A DNA stretch of 64,000 nucleotides from JAJEFO01 sp965209045 (GTDB taxonomy: Bacteria; Pseudomonadota; Alphaproteobacteria; Rhodobacterales; Rhodobacteraceae): assembly GCA_965209045.1 (NCBI GenBank), contig CBDBPW010000003.1, positions 2,604,001 to 2,668,000 on the forward strand. Reading direction: 5' to 3'. The notes under the pieces are model-generated. The model was given only the letters and a program-made list of their open reading frames with translations. It was not told where the DNA came from and ran no database searches. This document shows positions 16,901 to 24,700 of the stretch, one piece after another; position 1 is the first letter of the stretch, and the number at the start of each line of letters is the position of its first letter. Both the position numbers and the translations under genes were made by a program.

Positions 16901-18049
16901 CGCAGGCGGCCGCGCGTCGGTCCCCTCCTCCACGTCGGTGACCGTCACCGTCACCAGGACGTCGGCGTGCAGGGTCCCGTCGCTCGCGCGCACGGTCAGC
17001 TCGTGGCTTGTCATGCCCGATTCGCGGTCCTCGCCCGCGCCCACGTAGGACAGCTCGCCCGTCGCCGCGTCGATCCCGAACAGCCCCGCCCCGTTGCCGC
17101 CCGCGATGCCGTAGCGCACCGCGTCGCCGTCCGGGTCCGTCGCCGACACCGTCCCGAGCGACACCCGCTCCACGCTCCCGTCCGCGTTCTCCGCGAGGTC
17201 GAACGCGTAGGACGCCGCGCCGAAGGCCGGCGGCCGCGGGTCCGCCGTCCCGGCGTCCCGCTCCGCCTCCAGCCGCGCCACCTCGCCGGGGTCCGGCGCG
17301 GAGACGCCGTGGCGCAGCAGGTACGCGTTGGCGCCCGCCTCGCGCGCCTCCACCCGCAGCCAGTAGGTTCCCGCGAGCAGCGTCGCCGCGATCCACTCGT
17401 TCGCCGTGCCCGCCGCCGCGCTCCGCTGCAGCTCGTTCCCGTCCCCGTCCTCGAGCACGAGGTCCGCGTCCGCGTCCTGGCGCCGGAGCCCGAGCCCGAC
17501 CCGCTTCGCCTCGCCCAGCGTGAAGCGGAACCAGGCCGCGGAACCGGCCTCGCCGTCAAGCGAATGCGCGGGGAAGCGCGGGGCCTCCAGGCCGGTGATG
17601 TCGCCGAGGTCGACCGCGTCCGCGCGCGCGCCGTCCGGCGGCGGGTCCCCGTCCGCCGGGGCCTGCGGCGTCACGTCGGCCACCGACAGCGTGTAGGTCC
17701 CCGTCTCGTCGCGGTCGCCCGAGGCCTCTATGTAGTGGGTCCCGCTCTCGGTCGCGGTGAACGTCACCCGGCTGTTCACGGTGCCGCCGTGGTTGTCGTT
17801 GTAGGTCCGGCCCGACCCGTCGCCGGTGGTCTTGTTCCCCTCGGAGTCGAGGATGCGCCGCAGGAAGGTGTCGGCGAGCGTGCCGTCGCCGGTGGGGCTG
17901 CCGCGCAGGTCGATCCGGTAGGTCCGGCCCGCCTCGAGCTCGACGGCGAACCAGTCCCGGTCGCCGGCGGCCTCGATCTCCCCCGTGGCCGAGCCGCCCA
18001 CGGCGACCGTGCCCGTGGAGTGAATGGTCGTCGTGTGGTCGTCAGGCAT
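13934..18049 (-). CDS. PPC-repeat exported protein without signal peptide (candidate type I substrate)
   Basis: A 1371-aa acidic protein starting MPDDHTTTIHSTG with no Sec signal. It is built from nine pre-peptidase C-terminal (PPC)-type modules: eight with D.DW(F/Y)AV..EAG..Y..D(L/I).G followed by ..GTL..P.L.GI.D..G and GTHYI.A, and one divergent (WFRFTLGEAKRVGLGL). A cadherin-like domain lies near residues 275-375 (VSATDPDGDAVRYGI...FGIDAATGELSYVG), and a Calx-beta domain near 515-620 (YATSDGTAVAGQDYEAASGTL). No RTX nonapeptides and no beta-barrel. It lies just downstream of the HlyD/PrtE and PrtD genes, so export by that type I system is likely but unproven; the tail is TYELSVEEVL. Paralogue of 38853-42698, with near-identical first 110 residues. 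Confidence 0.8.
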   Translation of the reverse strand: MPDDHTTTIHSTGTVAVGGSATGEIEAAGDRDWFAVELEAGRTYRIDLRGSPTGDGTLADTFLRRILDSEGNKTTGDGSGRTYNDNHGGTVNSRVTFTATESGTHYIEASGDRDETGTYTLSVADVTPQAPADGDPPPDGARADAVDLGDITGLEAPRFPAHSLDGEAGSAAWFRFTLGEAKRVGLGLRRQDADADLVLEDGDGNELQRSAAAGTANEWIAATLLAGTYWLRVEAREAGANAYLLRHGVSAPDPGEVARLEAERDAGTADPRPPAFGAASYAFDLAENADGSVERVSLGTVSATDPDGDAVRYGIAGGNGAGLFGIDAATGELSYVGAGEDRESGMTSHELTVRASDGTLHADVLVTVTVTDVEEGTDARPPAAAGSVPEPAGTDFAADRTTAGRVAAGESVTGEVAEAGDVDWYAVELEAGTAYRFDLEGFLGGGGTLWDPYLHGIHDGDGNLIAGTRNDGQGRNPDSRVDFTPGAGGTHYVAAGAAGAYTGTYRLSVTEAVPEIRVADAEAHEEDGALRFRVTLDRAAAGAVTVRYATSDGTAVAGQDYEAASGTLAFAPGETVLRVEVALVDDSVEDSGETLTLTLSDAVGGRIADATAVGTILNSEPVATVPEGEDDLSADTATAGGVAVGESATGDIAARGDVDWFAVTLEAGKAYRVDLEGAQTGAGTLSDPYLRGIHDSDGNLVDGTADDDSGAGRNSVKHFAPESAGTHYVAAGGFGAATGTYRVSVTEVADEHSADTDTAGTVAVGGSATGVIGAAGDVDWFAVTLEAGREYRIDIEGYWTNRGTLRDPYLRGIHDAQGDLIEGTAADAGGISDNPRLRFEPEASGTHYVAVGGDTGARGDTGTYRLSVRDTTAAGDGEIAESVSEPEGEDLSAGVGTAGRVAVGGSATGEVSVDWDRDWFAVTLEAGKRYRFDLEGSSTGAGTLRDPYLWGVHDQDGRSLGGFVGGGGAGLNARLHFVAETSGTHYVGAGGDTGVGTLGGIVTWTGTYRLSVTELADDYAGDAGTAGTVAVGASVRGEIEIPADRDWFAVTLEAGTRYQFDIEGWNAGAGTLILPRLDGVHDGDGTRVARPEGVNMSHLIHTPETGGTHYVSASGNGHQVGTYRLSVKEAGADIPAGTGTTAKVAVGGSVRSVIESPDDRDWFAVELEAGTTYVIDLEGWHASAGSLHNPELLGIRDSDGKRIEGTSNQNGGAEHDDRVVFTPGTGGTHYIEAGSWLTGIGTYRLSVREADPDIPAGTGTAATVAAGGSATGVIERAGDSDWFAVTFEAGRTYRIDLEGSPTSAGTLGDPWLRGIHDGDGDLIEGTANDDGGLGRNSRLTFEADSDGTHYIAAGAAGSGTGTYELSVEEVL

Positions 18050-18127
18050 GGTGCCGCCCCTTTCGCTGCTGCCGTTCCTGCCGGTCCTGCCGGTCCTGGC
18101 GCCGGACCCCCGGGTCCCGCCCCGCCG

Positions 18128-18235
18128 TCATGCCGGGCGCCCGCCGGCGCCGGAGGCCTCGATCCCGCCCGCGGCCGGGCCGCCCGCGGCGAACGTGCCC
18201 GTGGCGTGAATGGCCGTCGCGTGGCCGTCAGGCAT
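18128..18235 (-). pseudogene. Truncated duplicate of the PPC-protein N-terminus
   Basis: The ATG at 18235 begins MPDGHATAIHATGTFAAGGPAAGGIEASG, which aligns with MPDDHTTTIHSTGTVAVGGSATGEIEAAG at the start of the gene at 13934-18049. It ends after about 35 codons. It lies between the fusion-protein gene and the intact PPC gene and looks like a partial duplication that also copied the 5' flank (both ATGs sit in ggcatggygccgcccctttcg on the + strand). Confidence 0.7.
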
Positions 18236-18337
18236 GGCGCCGCCCCTTTCGCCGCCGTCCTTCGTGCCGCCGCCGAAGGCCGCCGCGGCGCGAACCCGCC
18301 GTCTCCGTGGCGCCATGGCCCTTGCCGCCCGCACCCG

Positions 18338-19825
18338 TCATTCCTCCCGCATCGAGCGGCCGAAGAAGCCCGTGAGCGGCTTCGCCAGGTAGCTGAGCGG
18401 CGAGCGCTCGCCGGTGCGCACGTGCACCTCGACCGGCATGCCCGGCGTCAGCGCCAGGTCCCGGGCCGGCGCCGCCGCGTCCCCGGCGGGCGCGCGGAGC
18501 CTCTCCGCCGCCGCCGCGACCCGCCGCTTCAGGGCCCCCTCGGGGAGCAGCGCCGCGACCCTCGCGACCGCGCGCGCGGCCCGGCCGTCGAGCGCCGTCC
18601 CGCCCTCGACGGGCCCGCCGACGCTCACCTCGACCTCGTACCATTCGAGCCCGGTGCGCTCGTCCCGCGTCACGTCCGCCGACACCCGCTCGATGCGCCC
18701 GGCGTATTCCGGCGTCACCCGGGCCGGGAACGCGGAGAACAGCAGCACCGCCTCCTGGCCGGCGCGGACCTGGTCGACGTGGATCGGCTCGAGGCCCGCC
18801 AGCACGACGAGCCCGGCGCCGTCCGGCACGATCTTGAGGATCGGCTCGCCCGGCCGCACCACCTCGCCGAGCGCGTTCACCGCCATCCCGTGGACCTCGC
18901 CCGCCACCGGCGCGCGCACCTCCATGCGCGCGAGCCGGCGGCGCACGTCCACCAGGCGCTCGCGCACCTGGTTCTCCCGGGCCTGCACCTCGCGCGCCCG
19001 GCCCTCGGCCTCCTCGATCCGCATGGCGCCGATCTGCAGGACCTGGATCTCGATCTCGGCGATGCGTCCCCGCGCGCCGGCGATCCGGGCCGCCATGTCG
19101 CCGGCCTGGCCGTCGAGCTGCGCCGCCTCGCGCTCGAGCGCGAGCAGCCCGGGAAGCTCCGTCAGCCCCTTCCCGAACAGCTCGCGCTTCACCTCGAGCT
19201 CCTGGCCGATGAAGCCGCCCTGGCGGCGGATCGCCTCCGCCTGCGCCTCGATGCTCGCGATCTGCTTCCGCGTCTGCCCGATGCGCTCGCGCAGCTGCGC
19301 CGCCTGCCCCTCCCGCGACGCGCGCCTGGCCTCGAACAGCCGCCGCTCGCCGTCGAGGATGGCCCGCACCGAGGCGTCCCTCCCTGCGCGCGCGGCGAGC
19401 CAGCCGTCCCAGGCGACCTCCGGCGCGTCGGCGAACTCGGCCTCCAGGCGGTTGCGCCGCGCCGCCAGCGCGGCCGCCTCCGCCTCCAGCAGCGCCGCCT
19501 CGGACCGGAGCCCGGAGTCGTCGAGCCGGACCAGCACCTCCCCGGCCGCCACCCGGTCGCCGTTGCGCGCCAGGATCGCGGCGACCGTGCCGCCGTCGAT
19601 GTGCTCGACCGGCTGGTCGCGGGTCTCGGGCGCGACCCGGCCGGCCGCGATCACCGCGCCCGAGATCGAGGCGAACGCGCCCCAGCCCAGCACGCCGCAC
19701 AGGAGCACGGCCAGCGTGAGGAACCCCAGCGCCAGCGGCCGGCGCGACGGGAAGGCCGGCGGCGCAGGCCGGGCGGTCGCCCGTGCGCCGCCGGCCGGGG
19801 ATGCGGGGACGGGCAGGGCGGTCAT
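18338..19825 (-). CDS. prtE: Type I secretion periplasmic adaptor (HlyD/PrtE family)
   Basis: Membrane fusion protein of 495 aa linking the inner-membrane ABC exporter to a TolC-like channel. The ATG at 19825 overlaps the ABC gene stop (ATGA), so translation is coupled. The N-terminal proline/alanine-rich cytoplasmic stretch is followed by one membrane helix (LGFLTLAVLLCGVLGWGAFA, residues about 32-51), then the biotinyl-lipoyl half motif (GGTVAAILARNGDRVAAGE), a long coiled-coil hairpin (about 100-285) and the returning lipoyl half with RAPVAGEVHGMAVNALGEVV. It ends LAKPLTGFFGRSMREE, like PrtE/HlyD tails (KPL.....R..RE). No tolC is visible nearby. Confidence 0.92.
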   Translation of the reverse strand: MTALPVPASPAGGARATARPAPPAFPSRRPLALGFLTLAVLLCGVLGWGAFASISGAVIAAGRVAPETRDQPVEHIDGGTVAAILARNGDRVAAGEVLVRLDDSGLRSEAALLEAEAAALAARRNRLEAEFADAPEVAWDGWLAARAGRDASVRAILDGERRLFEARRASREGQAAQLRERIGQTRKQIASIEAQAEAIRRQGGFIGQELEVKRELFGKGLTELPGLLALEREAAQLDGQAGDMAARIAGARGRIAEIEIQVLQIGAMRIEEAEGRAREVQARENQVRERLVDVRRRLARMEVRAPVAGEVHGMAVNALGEVVRPGEPILKIVPDGAGLVVLAGLEPIHVDQVRAGQEAVLLFSAFPARVTPEYAGRIERVSADVTRDERTGLEWYEVEVSVGGPVEGGTALDGRAARAVARVAALLPEGALKRRVAAAAERLRAPAGDAAAPARDLALTPGMPVEVHVRTGERSPLSYLAKPLTGFFGRSMREE

Positions 19826-21666
19826 GCGCCGCCCTCCCGCGCCGGCGCCGCGCGCGCGAGCCAGGGCGGCACGACGCCTTCCGTCACGGGCACCGCGCTG
19901 CCAGGCGCCGGGCTTCGGGGCGGTCCGTTCGCGGCGGCGCCGACCGGCCCCGCCGCGGCGTCCCGGGGCGGCTCCGCCGCGTGGACCCGCCCGTCGCGCA
20001 TCGCCAGCACCGCGTCGCACGCGGCCAGGATGCCCGGCCTGTGCGCGACGACGACCGCCGCGCCGCCCCCGGCCCGGAACGCCGCCAGCGCGCGCAGGAG
20101 CGCGGCCACGCCGTCGGCGTCGAGGCTCGAGTCGGGCTCGTCGAGGACCGCCAGGACCGGATCGCCGAAGAAGGCCCGGGCGAGCGCGATCCGCTGCCGC
20201 TGCCCGCCCGAGAGCGCCGCGCCGCCGGCCTCGACCCGGAAGTCGTAGCCGCCCGGCAGGCCGAGGATCATCTCGTGCGCCCCGGCGCGGCGCGCCGCCG
20301 CGATCGCCGCCCCGGGGTCCGGGTCCGGATCGAGCCGGGCGACGTTCTCCGCCACCGTGCCGTCGAACAGCACCACGTCCTGCGGCAGCCAGCCGACATG
20401 GCGCGCCAGCGCCGCCTCGCCGTACTGCTCCAGCGCCGCGCCCCCGAGGCTCACCCGCCCCGACCGCGCCGGCCACACCCCGGCCAGCGCCCGCGCCAGG
20501 GTCGACTTCCCCGACGCCGAGGCGCCCGCGATCCCGACCACCTGTCCCGGCCCGACCCGGAACGACGCGCCGCGCACGGCGGGAACCTCCGCGCCCGGCG
20601 CGCCCGCGACCAGGCCCTCGACCGCCAGCAGGGCCCGCCCCGCCGCCCGCAGCGCCGCCGGGTCCGGCGCCGGGAGCGACGTCCGCGCCGGCTCCTCCGG
20701 GGTCTCCTCCAGCAGCCGCGCCAGCGCGCGCCGCCCCTGGAGCGCGCGCTGCAGCACCGGCCACTGCGCGACCGCGAGGTCGATCGGCGCGAGCGCCCGG
20801 CCGAGCAGGATCGACGCCGCGATCATGACGCCCGGCGTGATCGCGCCGTGGATCGCGAGCCAGGCGCCGAGGCCCAGCATCATCGACTGCAGGAACAGGC
20901 GCAGCGTGCGCGACGCGGCCGCGAAGGCGCCGCCGCGGTCGGACGCGGCCAGGGCGTGGGAGAGCGCGCCGTTGCGCAGCAGCGCGAGGCGCGCCGTCGC
21001 CGCCGCCCGCATCCCGAGGCCGCGCACGGTCTCGCCGCCCGCGCGCACCTGCTCGGCCAGCGCGAAGGCGCGGGCCGACGCCTCGCCGGCCCGCGCCTGG
21101 AGTCCGGCCGTGCGCAGCTGGTTCAGCAGCGCCAGCGCCAGCAGCAGGACGCCCGACAGCACCGCCAGAAGCCCCAGCAGCCAGTGGAAGGCGAACAGCA
21201 CGAACAGGAACGCCGGCGTCCACGGCGCGTCGAAGAACGCGAACGGGCCCGGCCCCGAGGCGAAGCGCTGCATCGCCTCGAGATCGGCCAGCCCGCCCGC
21301 CGGCGCCGAGCGCGCCGCCGGCGAGCGGCCCGCGCGCGTCAGCACCGCGCCGAGCACGCGCGGGTCCAGCCGCGCCTGGAGGCGCGCGCCCGCCCGCGCC
21401 AGCACCCGCGCCCGGAAATGGTCCAGCAGGCCCATCGCGAGGAACAGGAAGGCGACGATCAGCACGAGCGCCGCCAGCGTCGCCTCCGAGCGCGAGGTCA
21501 GCACCCGGTCGTAGACCTGCAGCATGAAGACCGGGCCCGTCAGCATCAGCAGGTTCACGAAGACGCTGAACAGCCCGATCGCCGCGAACAGCCGCCGGCT
21601 CTCGCCGAGCGCCGCCCGGATCTCGCCGCGTCCGGCGCGCGCCCCGCTCCCGGGAGACGCCGTCAC
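19822..21666 (-). CDS. prtD: Type I secretion ABC transporter (PrtD family)
   Basis: Inner-membrane exporter of 614 aa. The first half is a membrane domain with helices around SVFVNLLMLTGPVFMLQVYD, LIVAFLFLAMGLL and LFVLFAFHWLLGLLAVL. The second half is the ATPase: Walker A GASASGKST (residues about 377-385), LSGGQRQR signature (about 484), Walker B VLAVLDEPDSSLD (about 505) and the switch histidine in VVVAHRP (about 540). No N-terminal C39 peptidase, as expected for the PrtD branch that handles uncleaved C-terminal signals. It starts with GTG at 21666; its Shine-Dalgarno (ggggaggg) is inside a perfect hairpin. It lies 97 bases after AT1 and overlaps prtE by four bases. Confidence 0.92.
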   Translation of the reverse strand: MTASPGSGARAGRGEIRAALGESRRLFAAIGLFSVFVNLLMLTGPVFMLQVYDRVLTSRSEATLAALVLIVAFLFLAMGLLDHFRARVLARAGARLQARLDPRVLGAVLTRAGRSPAARSAPAGGLADLEAMQRFASGPGPFAFFDAPWTPAFLFVLFAFHWLLGLLAVLSGVLLLALALLNQLRTAGLQARAGEASARAFALAEQVRAGGETVRGLGMRAAATARLALLRNGALSHALAASDRGGAFAAASRTLRLFLQSMMLGLGAWLAIHGAITPGVMIAASILLGRALAPIDLAVAQWPVLQRALQGRRALARLLEETPEEPARTSLPAPDPAALRAAGRALLAVEGLVAGAPGAEVPAVRGASFRVGPGQVVGIAGASASGKSTLARALAGVWPARSGRVSLGGAALEQYGEAALARHVGWLPQDVVLFDGTVAENVARLDPDPDPGAAIAAARRAGAHEMILGLPGGYDFRVEAGGAALSGGQRQRIALARAFFGDPVLAVLDEPDSSLDADGVAALLRALAAFRAGGGAAVVVAHRPGILAACDAVLAMRDGRVHAAEPPRDAAAGPVGAAANGPPRSPAPGSAVPVTEGVVPPWLARAAPAREGGA

Positions 21667-21671
21667 GGGAG

Positions 21672-21694
21672 CCCTCCCCGCATCGCGGGGAGGG
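21672..21694 (-). promoter_or_regulatory. Hairpin covering the prtD ribosome binding site
   Basis: On the transcribed strand, ccctccccgc-gat-gcggggaggg forms a perfect 10-bp GC stem with a 3-base loop. The 3' arm contains ggggaggg, the only good Shine-Dalgarno for the GTG start at 21666, about six bases away. The structure could hold back translation of the exporter unless opened; alternatively it is a terminator or attenuator after AT1 (no T-run). Confidence 0.6.
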
Positions 21695-21763
21695 CGAAGG
21701 CCATGGCCGGCCCCGGCGCCGGCCCGGCGGCGCGTCTCCCGCCGGGCGCCCCTGCCGTCGCCC

Positions 21764-24700
21764 TCACCATTCCCACTTCAGGCGGATCGCGGCCTCCGCG
21801 GCGCCCGCCTCCCTCGCGGCGAGGCCGACGCCGGCGGAGGACCGCATGCCCGTCCGCTCCCTCGTCCAGCCCAGGCCGGCGCCGATCCCGGCCTCGCCGC
21901 CGCCCGCGCCGGGATCGAGCCAGAAGTCGTGACCGCGCCCGATGTCGCGCCCCGCGTCCGGCCCGACCCGCCAGCCGAGGCGCAGGTCCCGGACGTCCGG
22001 ACGTCCCGTGACGCGCCCGTAGGCGGTGCCCACCGCGCCGAGGCGCCAGGCCGAGAGGTCCGTCCCCCAGGCCATCTCCAGGCCGGGGCCGTCGCCGTCC
22101 CCCGCCAGGGGGACGGGCAGCGTCCCGGGCCCGGGCAGGGCGTCCAGGCCGCCCGGGGACGCGGCCGCCCGGCCGCGGGTCGCGATCACCGACGGGCCGA
22201 GCCGCGTCTCCGGGCGCGGGTCCCACGCCACCGAGACCGCCAGCCCGCCGTCCTCGAAGCCCCCGTCGCCGTGCAGCGCCAGCGTCCGCGCGTCGAGCGT
22301 GACCGAGAGGCCGCGCCCGGGATCCTCGATGCGGACGCCCCCGGCGGCCTCCAGCCCGAACCCGGTCTCCGCGTCGCCGCCGTCGAGGCGGGCCGCGATC
22401 CCGAGCCTCGGATGCAGCGTGACCCCCGAGGCCAGCGTCCGCTCCCACGCCGCCTCGAGGCCGAGGCGCACGCGCGTCGTCTCGGCCGCGGTCGCCGCGA
22501 GCCGGCCCGCGCCGGGAGTCCCGGCCGCCTCCGACTCCGTGCGCGTCCAGAGCGCGTCCGCGTGCCAGCCCAGCGTCGCGCCGCCGGGGAGGCCGGCCGC
22601 CGGGGCGCCCTCGATGCCGGCCGCCGCCATCGACCAGCGGAGGCCGGCGACGAACGGCGCCTCCCGTCCCCCGGGCGTGAGCCTCGTCTCGCCCTCCGCC
22701 GTGCCGGCCGCGCCCCAGACGGAGAGGCCCGCGCCGGTCACCCGGCCCGCGTAGGGGACGAGGCCGGACAGGTCCGCCTCGACCGCGCCCGAGCGCAGGG
22801 GGTCGCCGCCGGGCCCGCGGTACGTCCCCTCGCCCCGGCTCGCGAACAGCATCAGCCCGAGGAGCGCGCCATTCCGCCTGCCGTCGACGCCGAGCGTCAC
22901 CGAGGCCGTCTCGCCCTCGAGCGCCAGCGCCCCGCCGGGCCCGCCGGCCCGTCCCGAGAAGCCCGACCGCGCGGCGCGGCCCCAGAGGCCGAGCGAGAGC
23001 CCGTCCGCCTCCTGCACGAGGTCGAAGGACGTGCCCGCCAGGGCGTCCCCGGCCGCGATCCCGCGGCCCGCCGGCAGGTCGCCCCGGCCGAGACCGCGGG
23101 CGTCGCCCGGGCCCTCGCCGGCCGCCGGCGCCAGCAGCGCCATGAAGGCGCGGCGCCCGCCTTCCGCGAGCCCCGGGACCGCGAGGGGGCCGGCCCCCGT
23201 CGCGGCGCCACCCGTCACGGCCGGGTCCGCCGCGCCCGTTCCGTCCGGCAGCGCCTGGCCGGCGATCCGGCCCCGGAAGCCGGGCGTGCGGTCCGCCGAC
23301 AGCCGCCCCCGCACCGCGTCCGCCGCCTGCTCCGCCGTCGCGCGCCCGAACCGCGCGAGCCACGCCCCGGGCACCGGGTCCGCGTTCGAGATCGTGCCCG
23401 TGCCGTGCGCGTCGGCGATCCACGCGTTGCCGCCCGAGGGGTTCGAGAGCGCCAGCGTCATCGTCTCCGCGCCCTCGTCATGGGCGTCGTCCAGGACGGC
23501 GACGGAGACCGTCCTCTCCGTCTCGCCCGGCGCGAATTCGAGCGTCCCCGAGGCGGCCGCGTAGTCGGCGCCCGCCGTCGCCGTGCCGTCGAAGGTCCGG
23601 TAGTCCACCGTCACGGCCGAGGAGGACGCCCGGCCGAGCGTGACCCGGAAGTCCAGCGTCGCGCCGGCGGCCTCGGTCGCCGCCGCGTCCGCCACCGAGA
23701 GGCCCGGCGGGCCGGGCACGACCGCCTCGACGCCCGCCGAGAGCGGCTCGCCGTCCGCGTTGCAGACCGCGCCCGGGTCCCCGCAGCCGTCCGTCGCCAC
23801 GACGGCGACGGTGATGTCCGCCTTCGAGACCGGCGCGACCGTCACCGTCCAGGCGCGGCTGCTCGGCCTCGCCATGCGCCGCACGCGGGGCGCGAGCCGC
23901 GTCCCGCCCTGGCGGATCTCCAGCGTCTCGTCCCGGAGCGTCCGGTAGCCGTAGGAGACCGGCTCCTCCGAGAAGCGCAGCTCGAAGGACACCTCGCCCT
24001 CCCCGTCATGCGCCTCCGGCAGCGCCTCGATGCGCGCCGCGAAGGGCGCCCCCGCCTCGCCCGGCGGCCCGTGCGGCACCGTGACCGTCGCCGCCGCCGA
24101 GAGCGGGCGGCCGTCCGCCGTGCAGACCGCGCCGGCGGCCTCGCAGTCCGCCGTCGCCGGCAGCGTCACCGTCACGTCCCCCGTGCCCGACGGGTCGAAC
24201 GAGAGCAGCCAGCGCCGGTTGCCGCCCGGCTCGATCCTCCGGACGCGCAGCGCCGTGGCGTTGACCACGTTGAGCCGGCCCTCCCGCCCGTTCACCGGCT
24301 GCAGCACCCTGTAGCTCATCTCCGGGGCGTCGTTGAAGGCGAGCTCGACCGTGAAGGGCTCGCCGCCATGGCCCGCCGGCGCGCCGGAGAATTCCGCCGT
24401 CAGCTCGTGGTTCGCGATCGTCGCGGTCGCCTCGCCGTATTCGAGGATCGCCGCGCCGCCCGAGGCGTTCGAGAGCCTGAGCGTGAACCGCTCGCCCGAG
24501 TCCTCCACCGAATCGTCGACGATCGGCACGGACACGGTCTTCGCGGTCTCGCCCGGCGCGAAGGTCAGCGTGCCGGACGTCGCCGTGTAGTCCCCGGGCG
24601 CACGCGCGCTCCCGTCCGCGGTCGCGTAGTCCACCGTCACGGTCCCCGTGGCCGCGGGCGAGAGGCGCACGGTGAAGTCGGCGGTCGCGTCCCGCCCCTC

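Noticed and set aside
13934..18049. RTX toxin or calcium-binding nonapeptide protein
   Set aside because: The type I neighbours suggested RTX, but no GGxGxDxxx repeats are present in either PPC protein or in the autotransporters.
13241..20248. 2335-codon open frame on the + strand
   Set aside because: It is antisense to the PPC, prtE and prtD genes and consists of arginine/proline-rich filler (for example VGARGLRHEVQPGV) without domains. G/C-biased third positions keep the opposite strand open.
18338..21223. 961-codon minus frame joining prtE to upstream sequence
   Set aside because: Only the part from the ATG at 19825 has HlyD family sequence; the upstream part is an out-of-frame reading of prtD.
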